In this document: one piece after another, positions 25,257 to 35,311 of the stretch
Layout: every line of letters begins with the position of its first letter
Numbering within the stretch: the first letter of the stretch is position 1
Assembly: GCF_002127655.1 (NCBI RefSeq)
Contig: NZ_NEHB01000003.1
Coordinates: 83,047-147,046 of the forward strand
Direction: 5' to 3'
Source of the DNA: Janthinobacterium sp. GW456P
GTDB lineage: Bacteria > Pseudomonadota > Gammaproteobacteria > Burkholderiales > Burkholderiaceae_D
Length of the DNA: 64,000 nucleotides
The notes under the pieces: generated by a model
What the model saw: the letters and a program-made list of their open reading frames with translations, nothing else
Databases searched by the model: none
Told to the model about the DNA's origin: nothing
Program-made: the position numbers and the translations under genes

Positions 25257-27221
25257 ATGAGAATGAGAATCATGTTCAGTTCTATCAAGAAATGGCTGGT
25301 CTGCTATCCGCTCGTGGCTGCCAGCCTCAGCCTGTTGTTGGCCGGTGGCGCGCAGGCGCAAGCGGCCGACCAAGGCGCCGGCGCCAAGCAGTTGTGGCAA
25401 CTGATTGATTATGTTGCCGTCGATTACAGCGGCGCCGTCGAGCACGGCAAGGTGGTCAGCGAGGCGGAATACGCGGAAATGCTCGACTTTACCGACAACG
25501 CGACGACGCAGATCGCCGCCCTGCCCGCCCACGCGTCACAGGCGGCCATCGCCGCCGCCATCGCCGACCTGCGCAAAGCCGTCGTCGCCAAGGCGGACGG
25601 CGCGGAAGTCAAGCACCTGGCGCACCAGGCGAACGGCTTGCTGATCGCCGCCTATCCGATTCCGGTGGCGCCGAAAACGCTGCCCAACCTGGCGCGCGGC
25701 GCGGCCCTGTATGCGGCCCAGTGCGCGTCGTGCCACGGCGTGGCCGGCGGCGGCGACGGTCCGCTGGCGGCCAGCCTGGAACCGAAGCCGATCGCCTTCA
25801 CGGATGGCGAACGGGCGCAGTCGCGCAGCCTGATGGCGCTGTACCAGGTCATTTCGCAAGGCGTGGCCGGTACCTCGATGGCCAGTTTCGGCCAGCTGTC
25901 CGAGAACGAGCGCTGGGACCTGGCTTTCTATATCGGCGGCATGTCGCACGACGCGGCGGCAAGCGCACGCGGCGAAAAGCTGTGGCAGGACGATCCGCGC
26001 AGCAAAAAACTGTACGCGGACCTGGCCGCCGTGACGACCCTGACACAGGAAGCCGTGGCCGCCAAGCTGGGCGCCGACGAGGCGCAGGCCTTGACGGCGT
26101 ACTTGCGCAGCCACCCGGACAAGGCCGAAGCGCACAAGCCGGCCGGCCTGGCCCTGTCGCGTTTGCGCCTGGCCGAAAGCCTGGCCGCCATGCACGCGGG
26201 CGACCGTGCGGCCGCCACGCGCCTGGGCCTGTCGGCCTACCTCGATGGTTTCGAGCCGATCGAGCCGATGGTCGGCGCGCGCAACAAGTCCTTGCTGCTG
26301 GCCGTGGAAAACGCCATGCTCGCTTACCGTTCCGCCGTTGCCAAGGGCACGGTGGCCGAGGCCGAGGCGGCGGGCGAAAAACTGCAGCAACTGTTTACCC
26401 ATGTGGAAGCGGAACTGGGCGATGCCAAGGCCGATCCGATGACGACCTTTGTCGGCGCGCTGACGATTCTGCTGCGCGAAGGCGTGGAGGCGCTGCTGAT
26501 CGTGATCGGCATCATCGCCTTCCTGCGCAAGGCCAAGCGCAACGATGTGCTGCCCTATGTGCATGCGGGCTGGGCCAGCGCGCTGGTGGCGGGCGGCCTG
26601 ACGTGGGTGGCGGCAACGTACCTGGTGACGATCAGCGGCGCCAGCCGGGAAGTGAGCGAAGGCCTCGGTTCCGTGTTCGCGGCGCTGGTCCTGCTCAGCG
26701 TGGGCCTGTGGATGCACCAGAAGAGCAGCGCCGGACGCTGGCAGGAATACCTGCACGAGAAACTCACGGCGGCGATGAGCCGGCGCTCGGCCTGGGGCCT
26801 GTTCGCCCTGGCCTTCATCGCCGTCTACCGCGAAGTCTTTGAAACCGTGCTGTTCTATTCCGCCCTGGCGGCGGACGGCAACGGCGGCGCCCTGCTGGGC
26901 GGCTTCGTGGTGGCCATCGTGCTGCTGGTCGTGATCGCCTGGGCCTTGCTGCGCACCAGCGCGCGCATGCCGATCGGCAAGTTCTTCTCGTGGACGTCCG
27001 CCTTCGTGGCCGTGCTGGCCGTGATTTTGATGGGCAAAGGCGTGGCCGCGCTGCAGGAAGCGGGCTGGGTAGGCGTCACCCCCGTCGACTTCATGCGCAT
27101 CGACCTGCTGGGCATCCTGCCGACCCTGGAAACCCTGCTGGCGCAAGCGGCCATCCTGGCCATCATCGCCGCCGGCTATGGCTGGAACCGCGTTTCAGCA
27201 GGCAGGCGCAAGCTGGCCTGA
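25257..27221 (+). CDS. FTR1-family iron permease with N-terminal cytochrome c domain
   Basis: 654 residues (three in-frame ATGs at 25257, 25263, 25272; the true start is uncertain, and no strong ribosome site is visible). Signal peptide, then a helical region, then a cytochrome c domain with CASCH at 156-160, then seven or so membrane helices. The FTR1 iron-binding motifs are REGVE at 407-411 and REVFE at 525-529. FTR1 moves ferric iron after ferrous iron is oxidised; the fused haem domain may supply that electron step, replacing the separate EfeO/EfeB proteins, which are absent nearby. A Fur box overlaps the start, so iron starvation should induce it. Confidence 0.93.
   Translation: MRMRIMFSSIKKWLVCYPLVAASLSLLLAGGAQAQAADQGAGAKQLWQLIDYVAVDYSGAVEHGKVVSEAEYAEMLDFTDNATTQIAALPAHASQAAIAAAIADLRKAVVAKADGAEVKHLAHQANGLLIAAYPIPVAPKTLPNLARGAALYAAQCASCHGVAGGGDGPLAASLEPKPIAFTDGERAQSRSLMALYQVISQGVAGTSMASFGQLSENERWDLAFYIGGMSHDAAASARGEKLWQDDPRSKKLYADLAAVTTLTQEAVAAKLGADEAQALTAYLRSHPDKAEAHKPAGLALSRLRLAESLAAMHAGDRAAATRLGLSAYLDGFEPIEPMVGARNKSLLLAVENAMLAYRSAVAKGTVAEAEAAGEKLQQLFTHVEAELGDAKADPMTTFVGALTILLREGVEALLIVIGIIAFLRKAKRNDVLPYVHAGWASALVAGGLTWVAATYLVTISGASREVSEGLGSVFAALVLLSVGLWMHQKSSAGRWQEYLHEKLTAAMSRRSAWGLFALAFIAVYREVFETVLFYSALAADGNGGALLGGFVVAIVLLVVIAWALLRTSARMPIGKFFSWTSAFVAVLAVILMGKGVAALQEAGWVGVTPVDFMRIDLLGILPTLETLLAQAAILAIIAAGYGWNRVSAGRRKLA
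25259..25277 (+). promoter_or_regulatory. Fur box over the FTR1 start codon
   Basis: GAGAATGAGAATCATGTTC matches 15 of 19 positions of the Fur consensus. It starts about 20 nt after the promoter -10 element and covers the candidate start codons, a good site for iron-dependent repression. Confidence 0.82.
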
Positions 27222-27231
27222 TCCTGCAATA

Positions 27232-27260
27232 GCCGGCATGGGCAAGCCGCCCGTGCCGGC
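27232..27260. terminator. Hairpin after the FTR1 gene
   Basis: A 12-bp stem with one G-T pair (27232-27243 with 27249-27260) and a 5-nt loop follows the FTR1 stop by 10 nt. There is no T-run, so it may be a Rho-dependent or stabilising end structure rather than a classical terminator. Confidence 0.5.
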
Positions 27261-27302
27261 ACTTCCGCACTTCTCCCCCCCATTCACCTGTTGCGATGCC
27301 GC

Positions 27303-27671
27303 TCAAGAAGCGGCATCGCGCGCATCCACGTAGGCCCAGGCTTGCAGGCCCGACGCCAGGGTGACGCGCTCGCGCCGGTAGTCGGCCACCTCGTAGCCGT
27401 CCGCCTGCCGCAATTCCTCGGGCGAGACGGCCAGCACGGCGCCCGGCACGCTATCCGTCGGCTCGCCGCGCGAGGCGATCTGATGATGCGTCTTGCCGCT
27501 GGTCGCCACCACCTGCGCATCGTCGATGGCCAGCAACGCCAGGCGGTAGCCGGGTAACTGGTCGGGCCGGCTGTCGAGCAGGCGCCCGAAGGTGGCCAGT
27601 TGCACCCCGGGCTGCTGCAAGGTGCCGTAGGAAAACAGGTGTTCTGTCGTTGCCGCTGGAATCGTTGCCAT
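27303..27671 (-). CDS. Gamma-glutamylcyclotransferase (GGCT/AIG2-like) family protein
   Basis: 122 residues from the ATG at 27671, preceded by AGGAGAGGCAG. The family's opening is seen as LFSYGTLQQPGVQ, followed by GYRLALLAIDD, the GTVLAVS-like GAVLAVSPEELRQADGYE, and YRRERVTLASGLQAWAYV. Members cleave gamma-glutamyl-amine or gamma-glutamyl peptides. The Glu in ADGYE corresponds to the catalytic acid position. Substrate unknown. Confidence 0.85.
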   Translation of the reverse strand: MATIPAATTEHLFSYGTLQQPGVQLATFGRLLDSRPDQLPGYRLALLAIDDAQVVATSGKTHHQIASRGEPTDSVPGAVLAVSPEELRQADGYEVADYRRERVTLASGLQAWAYVDARDAAS

Positions 27672-27753
27672 CTGCCTCTCCTGGTCGCATGTCGATAGCG
27701 TCCATCGTAGCGCCTTTTGCCGGCACAGGCCCTGCACGGTTTTGAAAACTGCG

Positions 27754-27769
27754 ATATGATGATCGTCAT
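27754..27769. promoter_or_regulatory. TetR operator copy 1, at its own gene start
   Basis: ATATGATGATCGTCAT overlaps the start codon of the TetR gene at 27768. The same sequence is found, in inverted form, in front of the downstream dehydrogenase gene (28420-28437), so both are probably bound by this repressor. Confidence 0.75.
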
Positions 27770-28379
27770 GCAGAATTCATCAAACCACTCAGTTGCCAAG
27801 CCCACGGCGCAAAGCCGCAAGGAAGCCACCCATGCACGCATCGTCGAGGTGGCCACGCGTGCCATCCGCCGCAGCGGCTATGCGGGCACCGGCGTGGCCG
27901 ACATCATGAAGGAAGCGGGCCTGACGCACGGCGGCTTTTATGCGCACTTCGCCTCGCGCGACGCGCTGCTGGCCGAAGCGGGCGACCGCGCCGGCGCCGA
28001 AGCGGTGGCGCTGGCGGCCAAAGTGGCGGCCGCCGCCCCGCCCGGCCAGGCGCTGACTGCCATGCTGGCCGCGTATCTGTCGCCCGAACACATCGCCGCC
28101 ATCGAGGTGGGCTGCCCCGTCTCGGCGCTGGGCTCGGAAATGCCGCGCCAGGCGCCCGAGGTGCGGCGCGCCGCCACCATCCATATCAAGGAAATGATCG
28201 ACCTGTTCGCGCGCCAGCTGCCGAACTGGGGCCAGCCCGAAGCGCACGCGCAAGCGATGGCGACGGTGTGCGCCATGATCGGCACCACCATCCTGGCGCG
28301 CGCCGTCGACGAGCCAGCCCTGTCGGACGCGCTGTGCGCGGCCACCCTGGCGCAGTTCCAAGACACACACCAGCCGTAA
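27768..28379 (+). CDS. TetR-family transcriptional repressor
   Basis: 203 residues from the ATG at 27768; ATGs at 27756 and 27759 within the operator are alternatives, none with a good ribosome site. The helix-turn-helix reads ATHARIVEVATRAIRRSGYAGTGVADIMKEAGLTHGGFYAHFASRDALL. A ligand domain follows with one Cys pair unlikely to be functional. It sits directly upstream of a dehydrogenase/quinone reductase pair with a matching operator, so it likely represses both them and itself and responds to an electrophile or quinone-like compound (inference). Confidence 0.9.
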   Translation: MQNSSNHSVAKPTAQSRKEATHARIVEVATRAIRRSGYAGTGVADIMKEAGLTHGGFYAHFASRDALLAEAGDRAGAEAVALAAKVAAAAPPGQALTAMLAAYLSPEHIAAIEVGCPVSALGSEMPRQAPEVRRAATIHIKEMIDLFARQLPNWGQPEAHAQAMATVCAMIGTTILARAVDEPALSDALCAATLAQFQDTHQP

Positions 28380-28419
28380 TGCCCATGGCCCGGGTCCGTC
28401 CCGGTTTTTTTAAACAAAA

Positions 28420-28437
28420 ATATGACGATCATCATAT
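28420..28437. promoter_or_regulatory. TetR operator copy 2, before the dehydrogenase pair
   Basis: ATATGACGATCATCATAT is a near-perfect palindrome (two mismatches) 29 nt upstream of the dehydrogenase start. It is the reverse complement of the sequence at the TetR gene start, extended by one arm. Confidence 0.8.
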
Positions 28438-28466
28438 TCAATACTGTCAATCACTGAAGGACTGCC

Positions 28467-29276
28467 ATGAACAATAACAAGATTGCCCTGGTCACCGGCG
28501 CCTCGTCCGGCATCGGCGCGGCCACGGCCCAACGCCTGGCGCAGGCGGGCTACACGGTGTACGGCACCAGCCGCCGCGGCGCGCAAGCCGATGCGGTCGG
28601 CTACACGATGCTGGCGCTCGACGTCACCAGCGATGACTCGGTAGCGGCCGCCGTGGCCGAGCTGATGCGGCGCGAAGGCCGCATCGACCTGCTCGTCAAT
28701 AACGCCGGCTTCGGCGTGGCACCGGCGGGCGCCGAGGAAAGCAGCATCGCGCAGGCACAAGCCATCTTCGACACGAATTTTTATGGCGTGCTGCGCATGA
28801 CCCTGGCCGTGCTGCCGCACATGCGGGCCCAGGGCGGCGGGCGCATCCTCAATATCGGTTCCGTCGTGGGCTTTTTGCCCATGCCCTACGGCGCGCTGTA
28901 TTCCGCCTCCAAGCACGCGATCGAGGGCTACACTGAATCGCTCGACCATGAAGTGCGCGGCTGGGGCATCCGCGCCAGCGTCATCGAACCGGCCTATACG
29001 AAAACCACGTTCGAAGCCAATCTGCTGGCGCCCGATACCCCGCTGCCGGCCTACCGGCAAGTGAGCGCGGCCGTTACAAGCCGGCTGCAAGCGCTGATGG
29101 CCGGCGCCGACGACCCTGGCGTGGTGGCCGATACCGTCCTGGCGGCGGCCCAGGCAAGCCGGCCGAAATTGCGCTATACGGCCGGGCCGCTGGCGGCGCG
29201 CTTGCGCCTGATGCGCCGCTTCCTGCCCGCGTCGCTGATGGACGCCGGCTTGCGCAAGGACCTGCGCCTGGCCTGA
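28467..29276 (+). CDS. Short-chain dehydrogenase/reductase
   Basis: 269 residues. Classical SDR with TGASSGIGAATA near residue 10, LVNNAGFG near residue 80, catalytic Ser in NIGSVVGF and YSASK (Tyr and Lys about residues 145-149), and a final EPAYTKT segment. The plus-strand start has AAGGACTGCC upstream. It follows a TetR operator and precedes, by 36 bp, a quinone-oxidoreductase gene, forming a small redox operon. Substrate unknown. Confidence 0.92.
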   Translation: MNNNKIALVTGASSGIGAATAQRLAQAGYTVYGTSRRGAQADAVGYTMLALDVTSDDSVAAAVAELMRREGRIDLLVNNAGFGVAPAGAEESSIAQAQAIFDTNFYGVLRMTLAVLPHMRAQGGGRILNIGSVVGFLPMPYGALYSASKHAIEGYTESLDHEVRGWGIRASVIEPAYTKTTFEANLLAPDTPLPAYRQVSAAVTSRLQALMAGADDPGVVADTVLAAAQASRPKLRYTAGPLAARLRLMRRFLPASLMDAGLRKDLRLA

Positions 29277-29312
29277 GCGCCAGCATTTTTTCCAGCATTC
29301 AGAGAGAACATC

Positions 29313-30320
29313 ATGCAAGCATTGCAACTCCAACGATACGGCGGCCTCGATCACGTGGCGTTTGCCGACCTGCCCCGCCCGACGCCCGGCCCCGGCGAAC
29401 TGCTGGTGCGGGTGTACGCCGTCGGACTCAATCCCATCGACTACCTGATTCCCAAGGGCGACTTCAAGCCGATATTAAAACTGCGCTTGCCCGCCACCCT
29501 GGGCAGCGACCTGGCCGGCATCGTCGTGGAAGTGGGCAGCGGCGTTACGCGCTTCAAGGCGGGCGACGCAGTGTATGCGAGTATTTTCGACACGCCACAC
29601 GGCAGCCTGGCCGAATTCGCTGTCGTGCCGGCACAGGCGGCCGCGCTGAAACCGGCGAACCTTGATTTCGTGCAGGCGGCCTCGATCCCCATGGTGGGCC
29701 TGACGGCGTGGCAAGCCATGCACGAGCGCATGCAACTGAAGCCGGGCCAGAAAGTGTTCATCCCGGCCGGTTCCGGCGGCATCGGCACATTCGCCATCCA
29801 GCTGGCCAGGCACTTAGGCGCCCGCGTGGGCACCACCACCAGCACGGCGAACGTGGCGCTGGTGCGCAGCCTGGGCGCAGATGAGGTCATCGACTACAAA
29901 CAGCAGCCGTTCGAGGACGTGCTGCGCGATTACGACGCCGTGTTGGGCACGGTGCGCGGCGACGGGCTGGAAAAGGCCATGCGGATCGTCAAGCCTGGCA
30001 GCCACGTCATCTCACTGATCGGCCCGCCGGACACCGCTTTCGCCCGCGCGCGCGGCATGAACGTGGTATTGAAACTGGTGTTCGGTTTGCTCAGCCGCAA
30101 GATCATCGGCCTGGCGCGGCGGCGCGGCGCCAGCTATGCCTTCCACTTCGTGCGCCCCGACGGCAGCCAGCTGGCGCAGATCGCCGCCCTGCTTGAGGCG
30201 GGCAGCATCCGCCCCGTGATCGACCAAGTGTTTCCTTTTCTTGAGGCAAAACAGGCGCTGGCCTACCTGGCGCAGGGACGCGCGCGCGGCAAGGTGGTGG
30301 TGCAGCTGCCCTTGCCTTGA
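29313..30320 (+). CDS. NADP-dependent quinone-oxidoreductase-like protein (zeta-crystallin type MDR)
   Basis: 335 residues. Zinc-free medium-chain reductase: GroES-like N-terminus (GELLVRVYAVGLNPIDY), PATLGSDLAGIVVEVGSGV, then the NADPH-binding PAGSGGIGTFAIQLARHLGA and SLGADEVIDYK. It lacks the Cys/His zinc ligands of alcohol dehydrogenases. Such enzymes reduce quinones or enones. It is the last gene of the TetR-controlled pair; the two enzymes could detoxify a carbonyl or quinone compound (inference). Confidence 0.92.
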   Translation: MQALQLQRYGGLDHVAFADLPRPTPGPGELLVRVYAVGLNPIDYLIPKGDFKPILKLRLPATLGSDLAGIVVEVGSGVTRFKAGDAVYASIFDTPHGSLAEFAVVPAQAAALKPANLDFVQAASIPMVGLTAWQAMHERMQLKPGQKVFIPAGSGGIGTFAIQLARHLGARVGTTTSTANVALVRSLGADEVIDYKQQPFEDVLRDYDAVLGTVRGDGLEKAMRIVKPGSHVISLIGPPDTAFARARGMNVVLKLVFGLLSRKIIGLARRRGASYAFHFVRPDGSQLAQIAALLEAGSIRPVIDQVFPFLEAKQALAYLAQGRARGKVVVQLPLP

Positions 30321-30444
30321 ACGGGCTGCGCCGCAACGGCTTCGGGCGCCGTGATTATGTGTGAGTTTTTCGTTGGCAATTTCCTCCATACTCGTTGTCA
30401 ACCCCATGTCTATTGATACCGCTCAACCTCAATAAAGGTAGCTC

Positions 30445-31602
30445 ATGCGCTTTTCCCCGGAATGCTGCTGGCTCGCTTGCACCCTCGTGGCCGGCATGGT
30501 CCATGCCGCCGAACCGGGCGTCACCGGGACGCACATCCTGTTGGGCATGGTCAATGCCCAGACGGGGGCGGCCGCGGGGCTGGGGCGGGCCATGCTCGAT
30601 GGCGCGACGGCCGTTTTCCAGGAAGCGAACCGGAGCGGCGGCATTCACGGCCGCACCATCGAGCTGGTGGTGGCGGACGATGGCTACGATCCCGACCGGG
30701 CAATCAGCGAGACGCTCAGGCTGGTCGAGGAAAAACAGGTATTCGCCCTGTTCGGCAACGTGGGCACGCCCACCACCAATGCCGTCATCCCGATCGTCCA
30801 GGAAATGAAGGTGCCGCTGGTGGGCGCGTTTACGGGCGCAATGACCTTGCGCCACCCCGTGGTGCATGAAATCATCAACTTCCGTGCCAGTTACGACGAT
30901 GAATCCGATGCCCTGGTGCAGTATTTCACCAGCCGGGGCGTCAAGCGCTTTGGCGTGCTGTACCAGGACGACGGCTTCGGCAATGCCGTGCTCGACGGCA
31001 CGGTGCGGGCGCTGCAGCGGCGCGGCCTGGACCTCGTCGCCAAGGGTTCCTTCCAGCGCGGCACGACGGCCGTCAAGGCGGGCCTGGCGGCCCTGATCGG
31101 CCACGACCTGCAAGCGGTGGTTATGGCCGGCCCCTACACGCCGGTGGCCGCCTTCGTGCGCGAAGCGGGGCCCGCAGGGCTGAAGGCGGCGCTGGCCACG
31201 GTATCGTTTGTCGGCACGGACAGCCTGCTGCAACTGCTGGGCACGGAAGGCAACAACATCGTCATTTCGCAGGTCGTGCCCCTGCCGGAAGACCGCCAGT
31301 TGCCGATCGCCGCCGAGTGCGCCGCCTTGCTGGCAAGGCATGTGCCGGCCGCCAGGCTGTCGTTCGTCAGTTTCGAGGGCTGCATCTCGGCCACCCTGAT
31401 GGTGGCGGCGCTGCGCCGCGCGGGCGCGGACCTGACGCGCGAGCGCCTGATCCAGAGTTTCGAAACCTTCGACCGGCTCGACCTCGGCGGCATGCGGGTC
31501 ACGCTGGGCCCAGGCGACCACCAGGCGTCGACGGCCGTGTTCCTGACCCGCATCGCCGACGGCAAGATCGTTCCGGCAGACCTGGCGCCAGGCGCAAAGT
31601 GA
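30445..31602 (+). CDS. Periplasmic binding protein (branched-chain amino acid type)
   Basis: 385 residues. A signal peptide (cleaved near MVHAAE, residue 22) precedes a type-I binding-protein fold: [40 protein letters not shown], then [13 protein letters not shown] and [15 protein letters not shown], ending [19 protein letters not shown] precedes the ATG. No permease or ATPase genes are nearby; instead a membrane-bound hybrid histidine kinase starts 37 nt later. So it most likely senses an amino-acid-like ligand and presents it to the kinase rather than feeding a transporter (inference). Confidence 0.9.
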   Translation: MRFSPECCWLACTLVAGMVHAAEPGVTGTHILLGMVNAQTGAAAGLGRAMLDGATAVFQEANRSGGIHGRTIELVVADDGYDPDRAISETLRLVEEKQVFALFGNVGTPTTNAVIPIVQEMKVPLVGAFTGAMTLRHPVVHEIINFRASYDDESDALVQYFTSRGVKRFGVLYQDDGFGNAVLDGTVRALQRRGLDLVAKGSFQRGTTAVKAGLAALIGHDLQAVVMAGPYTPVAAFVREAGPAGLKAALATVSFVGTDSLLQLLGTEGNNIVISQVVPLPEDRQLPIAAECAALLARHVPAARLSFVSFEGCISATLMVAALRRAGADLTRERLIQSFETFDRLDLGGMRVTLGPGDHQASTAVFLTRIADGKIVPADLAPGAK

Positions 31603-31639
31603 TGCGCGCCCGCTTTTCCGGCCCACCTTGGAGCCTGGC

Positions 31640-34600
31640 ATGAAAATCAGGACCAAGCTGATCATCAGTACCTCCGTCCTGCTGGCCGGCGTGGCGGCCA
31701 TGGCGGCGGCCAGCCTGCTGCTGGTGAAAGGCATCGAAACCCATGTGCACGGCTTGACCGACGAGACGGTCCCGCTGTACACGGACGTGTTGCGCCTGCG
31801 CTATACCGTGCAGGACCTGGCCTCGGATTTTTTCGAGCTGGGCAAGGCGGAAGACCTGGCGCAGCTCGAGCAGGTGTCGAACAAGATCGTTGCCAATATC
31901 CGGACCGCCGAAAGCATCAGCCAGCAATTGCGGCGCCATGGCGAGTCGCAGGCACCGCGCTATCACACGGCCTTCGAACAGGAATTCCAGCGCATGCGCG
32001 TCGCCGTGCGCAAACGCCTGGAAAACGAGGCCTATTACAAGGCGCAGGCGACGGAGATGCGGCAAGTGTTGGCGCAGATCAAGGCCGCCGCCAAGGGCGC
32101 GCGCGGCAGGATCCGCCTGGTCGACAGCCAGGCCCAGGCCACGGCCGCCGAAGTGCAGCTGCAAAGCCAGCGCCTGAACGAGAACGCCCGCTATCTGACC
32201 GACGTGCGCAAGAGCATACTCGACATGCAGATTTCGCTGGCCGAGACGGAGGCCGTGAAAAGCCGTTTCCGCATCGCCCCCTTGCGCGAACGGCTGACGG
32301 CCGCCGTCGCGCACCTGGCGGGAAGCGGCGAACGGGGCATCAGCCCTGCCCAGCAGGCGCTGCGGGAAAACGTGCTCGCCACGGCGCGCCGGCTGCTCGA
32401 TCCCGCCAGCGGCCTGATGACCTTGCGCGCGGGGTTGCTGGCCGAGGGCGGCGCCAGCGCGGCGCAGCAGGCGCAATATGCCGCGCTCAAGGAACAGATC
32501 GCCGCCACGCTGGCCAGCGCCCACCTGCGCCTGGCCGAGGAGCTCGACCCCATCGAACTGCAGCTGGCCATAGGACGCGACCGCCTGGCGGAAGCCGGCC
32601 GCTATATGCGCACCTCGGCCCGCATCGAGGATGCCAGCGGAGAAATCAACCTGGCCGTCGACGCCATCAGCATCGACGTGGGCGAAGTCATGCTCGCCAC
32701 GGCCGCCGCCGACGTCACGCGCCTGGGCGACGATATCGCGCTGCGCATCGGCGCCCTGCACGGCGACATGGCCACCATGCAGACCTTGCTGCAAAGCATA
32801 GGCCAGCTGGGCTTGCTGGCAGAAACGCGCAGCGTCAATACCTACCTGGACGCGGTGGAGCGCTCGGGACAGCGGCTGGTGCAGGCCAAGGGCAGCGTGC
32901 TGGACAGCCAAACGGCGCTGGGCGAGGTCATCGACCATGTGCGCGCCTTCGAGCGCGAGCAGGCTGCCTATTCCGCGCAGCAGGTGGCGCGCATCACGGG
33001 GCAACAGCAGGATGCGGTGGTCAAGGTGCGCGACGGCGTGCGCCATGCCTTCGTGCTGATCCTCGGCATCGCGCTGGTGCTGCTGCTGGCCTGCGTGGCC
33101 ATCACGGGACTGATCAGCGCATCGATCGCCGGGCCGCTGGCGCGATTGTCCCATGCGATTGCCCATATCCGCGGCGGCAAGGCGCTGTCGGTACGCGTGG
33201 CGCAGCATGGCAGCGATGAACTGGGGCAGCTGATCACGGGCTTCAACGGCATGCTCGAGCACGTCGAACAGCGCGACCTGGCGCTCAAGCAAGCCAAGGC
33301 CGAGGCGGACGCCGCCAACCGCGCCAAGTCGGAATTCCTGGCCAAGATGAGCCACGAGATCCGCACCCCCATGAATGGCGTACTGGGCATGACGGAATTG
33401 CTGCAGCGTACGGAACTCAGTCCCAAGCAGCAGCGTTTCGTGCACACAGTGCACCGTTCCGGCGAAAGTTTGCTCAGCATCATCGACGACATCCTCGATT
33501 TTTCCAAGATCGAGGCGGGCAAGCTGGTGCTCGAAGACATCCCCTTCGACCTGCGCCAGATGATCGACGACGTGGTGGCGCTGTTTGCCAACGGCATCCA
33601 GCGCAAGGCCATCGAATTTACCTGCCGCATCGCCTCCGATGTGCCGCAGCACGTGCGCGGCGACCCCGTGCGCCTGCGCCAGATCCTCACCAACCTGCTC
33701 AACAACGCCACCAAGTTCACGGAACGGGGTGAAATTTCCGTCGATGTCAGCTGCCCGGCCGCCGGCCAGGTGCGCCTGGAAGTGCGCGACACGGGCATCG
33801 GCATGGCGCCGGAAGCGGCGGCGGCCGTCTTCCAGCCGTTCCGCCAGGCCGACAGCACCACCTCGCGCAAGTACGGCGGCACGGGCTTGGGCCTGGCCAT
33901 CATCAAGCAGCTGGCGGAAATGATGGGCGGCAACATCGTGCTCCACTCCGTGGCGGGACAGGGCTCCAGCTTCGCCGTCACCGTCGTCGTCGGCGAGGTG
34001 GCGCCCGAGGATGCGCCAGCGGCGCCGCCGCCGCGCGTGCCGCTCAATGCCTTGAACGTGCTGATCGTGGACGACAACGCCACCAACCGCAGTATCCTGC
34101 TGCAGCACGCGATCGAGTGGCAGATGGCCGCCGCCAGCGCCGCCGACGGCGCCGAAGCGCTGAATCTGCTGCAAGGGGCGCTGCGTAGCGGGCGCCCGTT
34201 CGACCTGGCGATCATCGACATGCGCATGCCCGTCATGGATGGCGCCGAGCTGGTGCGGGCAATCAAGGGCGACGCGCGCATGGCGGCGCTGAAAATCATC
34301 ATGCTCAGTTCACTGGATGCCTCGGCCGATCTGCGCCAGGTGACGGCGCTGGGCGTGGAATACTGCCTGACCAAGCCCGTGCGGGCGCTGGAATTGCGCC
34401 ACTGCGTCGAGGCCGTCGGCGGCTTCGGCACCCTGGCGCCAGCGACGGCTGCCATACCGGCCACGTCTGCCCTGCCCGCCGCGCCGGATGCGGCTGGCGC
34501 AGCCCCTGGCCAGGCCCCGCTGCGCATGCTGCTGGTGGAAGACAACGCGATCAACCAGGAAATCGCCCTGGCCATGCTGGAAGACACGGTCTACGAGGCC

Positions 34601-35311
34601 ACGCCGGCCGACAACGGGCGGCGCGCACTGGCCCTGTGGGAGCGCTACCCGTTCGATGTGATCCTGATGGATTGCCAGATGCCGGAAATGGACGGCTTCG
34701 AAGCGACCCGGCGTTTGCGCCGCATGGAAGCCCAGCAAGGCCGCCCCCGCACGCCCATCATTGCCCTGACGGCCAACGCCATCCTGGGCGACCGCGAACT
34801 GTGCCTGGAGGCGGGCATGGACGACTACCTCGCCAAGCCGTACACGCGCGCCGCCCTGCTGGCCGTGCTGGCCCGCTGGCGCCCGTCGGCGGCAGTGGAG
34901 ACGGCGGAGGCGACGGTCGAGGCGACGGAAGCCGTCCCGGCGGCGGCGCGCGGAGCAAACCCTGTCCTCGACGCCGCCGCCCTGCAAAACCTGCGCGCCA
35001 TGCGGCGTCCCGGCCGTCCCGACGTGCTGGGCCGCATCATCGACCTGTTCCACAGCGACGCGCCGCGTCTGCTGGGCCAGCTGGAAGTGGCGGCCGAGGC
35101 CAGCGACGCCGCGGCGCTGCAGCTGGCGGCGCACACGCTCAAGTCCAGCTGCGCCAATGTGGGCGCGCTGGGCTTGTCGGCCACCTGCCGTGAAATCGAA
35201 CAATATGCGCGCGGCAATGACGTCGGCAGCGCGCTGCAGCATATCCGCGGCATCCAGCAAGAACTCGACCGTGTCCTCGCCGCCCTGGCCATTGAGAAGG
35301 AAACCCTATGA
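31640..35311 (+). CDS. Hybrid sensor histidine kinase with two receiver domains and Hpt
   Basis: 1223 residues from the ATG at 31640 (GGAG upstream). Layout: N-terminal membrane helix (about 8-28), a very long helical periplasmic sensor (about 30-470), a second membrane helix (about 475-497), HAMP (about 498-550), HisKA with phospho-His572 in [10 protein letters not shown], an ATPase domain with DTGIGM and GGTGLGLAI, receiver 1 (Asp860 in IIDMRMP), receiver 2 (Asp1011 in LMDCQMP) and a C-terminal Hpt with His1165 in AAHTLKSS. It should relay phosphate to a downstream response regulator, likely the next gene, which overlaps it by 4 bp. Input probably comes from the binding protein encoded upstream. 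Confidence 0.94.
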   Translation: MKIRTKLIISTSVLLAGVAAMAAASLLLVKGIETHVHGLTDETVPLYTDVLRLRYTVQDLASDFFELGKAEDLAQLEQVSNKIVANIRTAESISQQLRRHGESQAPRYHTAFEQEFQRMRVAVRKRLENEAYYKAQATEMRQVLAQIKAAAKGARGRIRLVDSQAQATAAEVQLQSQRLNENARYLTDVRKSILDMQISLAETEAVKSRFRIAPLRERLTAAVAHLAGSGERGISPAQQALRENVLATARRLLDPASGLMTLRAGLLAEGGASAAQQAQYAALKEQIAATLASAHLRLAEELDPIELQLAIGRDRLAEAGRYMRTSARIEDASGEINLAVDAISIDVGEVMLATAAADVTRLGDDIALRIGALHGDMATMQTLLQSIGQLGLLAETRSVNTYLDAVERSGQRLVQAKGSVLDSQTALGEVIDHVRAFEREQAAYSAQQVARITGQQQDAVVKVRDGVRHAFVLILGIALVLLLACVAITGLISASIAGPLARLSHAIAHIRGGKALSVRVAQHGSDELGQLITGFNGMLEHVEQRDLALKQAKAEADAANRAKSEFLAKMSHEIRTPMNGVLGMTELLQRTELSPKQQRFVHTVHRSGESLLSIIDDILDFSKIEAGKLVLEDIPFDLRQMIDDVVALFANGIQRKAIEFTCRIASDVPQHVRGDPVRLRQILTNLLNNATKFTERGEISVDVSCPAAGQVRLEVRDTGIGMAPEAAAAVFQPFRQADSTTSRKYGGTGLGLAIIKQLAEMMGGNIVLHSVAGQGSSFAVTVVVGEVAPEDAPAAPPPRVPLNALNVLIVDDNATNRSILLQHAIEWQMAAASAADGAEALNLLQGALRSGRPFDLAIIDMRMPVMDGAELVRAIKGDARMAALKIIMLSSLDASADLRQVTALGVEYCLTKPVRALELRHCVEAVGGFGTLAPATAAIPATSALPAAPDAAGAAPGQAPLRMLLVEDNAINQEIALAMLEDTVYEATPADNGRRALALWERYPFDVILMDCQMPEMDGFEATRRLRRMEAQQGRPRTPIIALTANAILGDRELCLEAGMDDYLAKPYTRAALLAVLARWRPSAAVETAEATVEATEAVPAAARGANPVLDAAALQNLRAMRRPGRPDVLGRIIDLFHSDAPRLLGQLEVAAEASDAAALQLAAHTLKSSCANVGALGLSATCREIEQYARGNDVGSALQHIRGIQQELDRVLAALAIEKETL

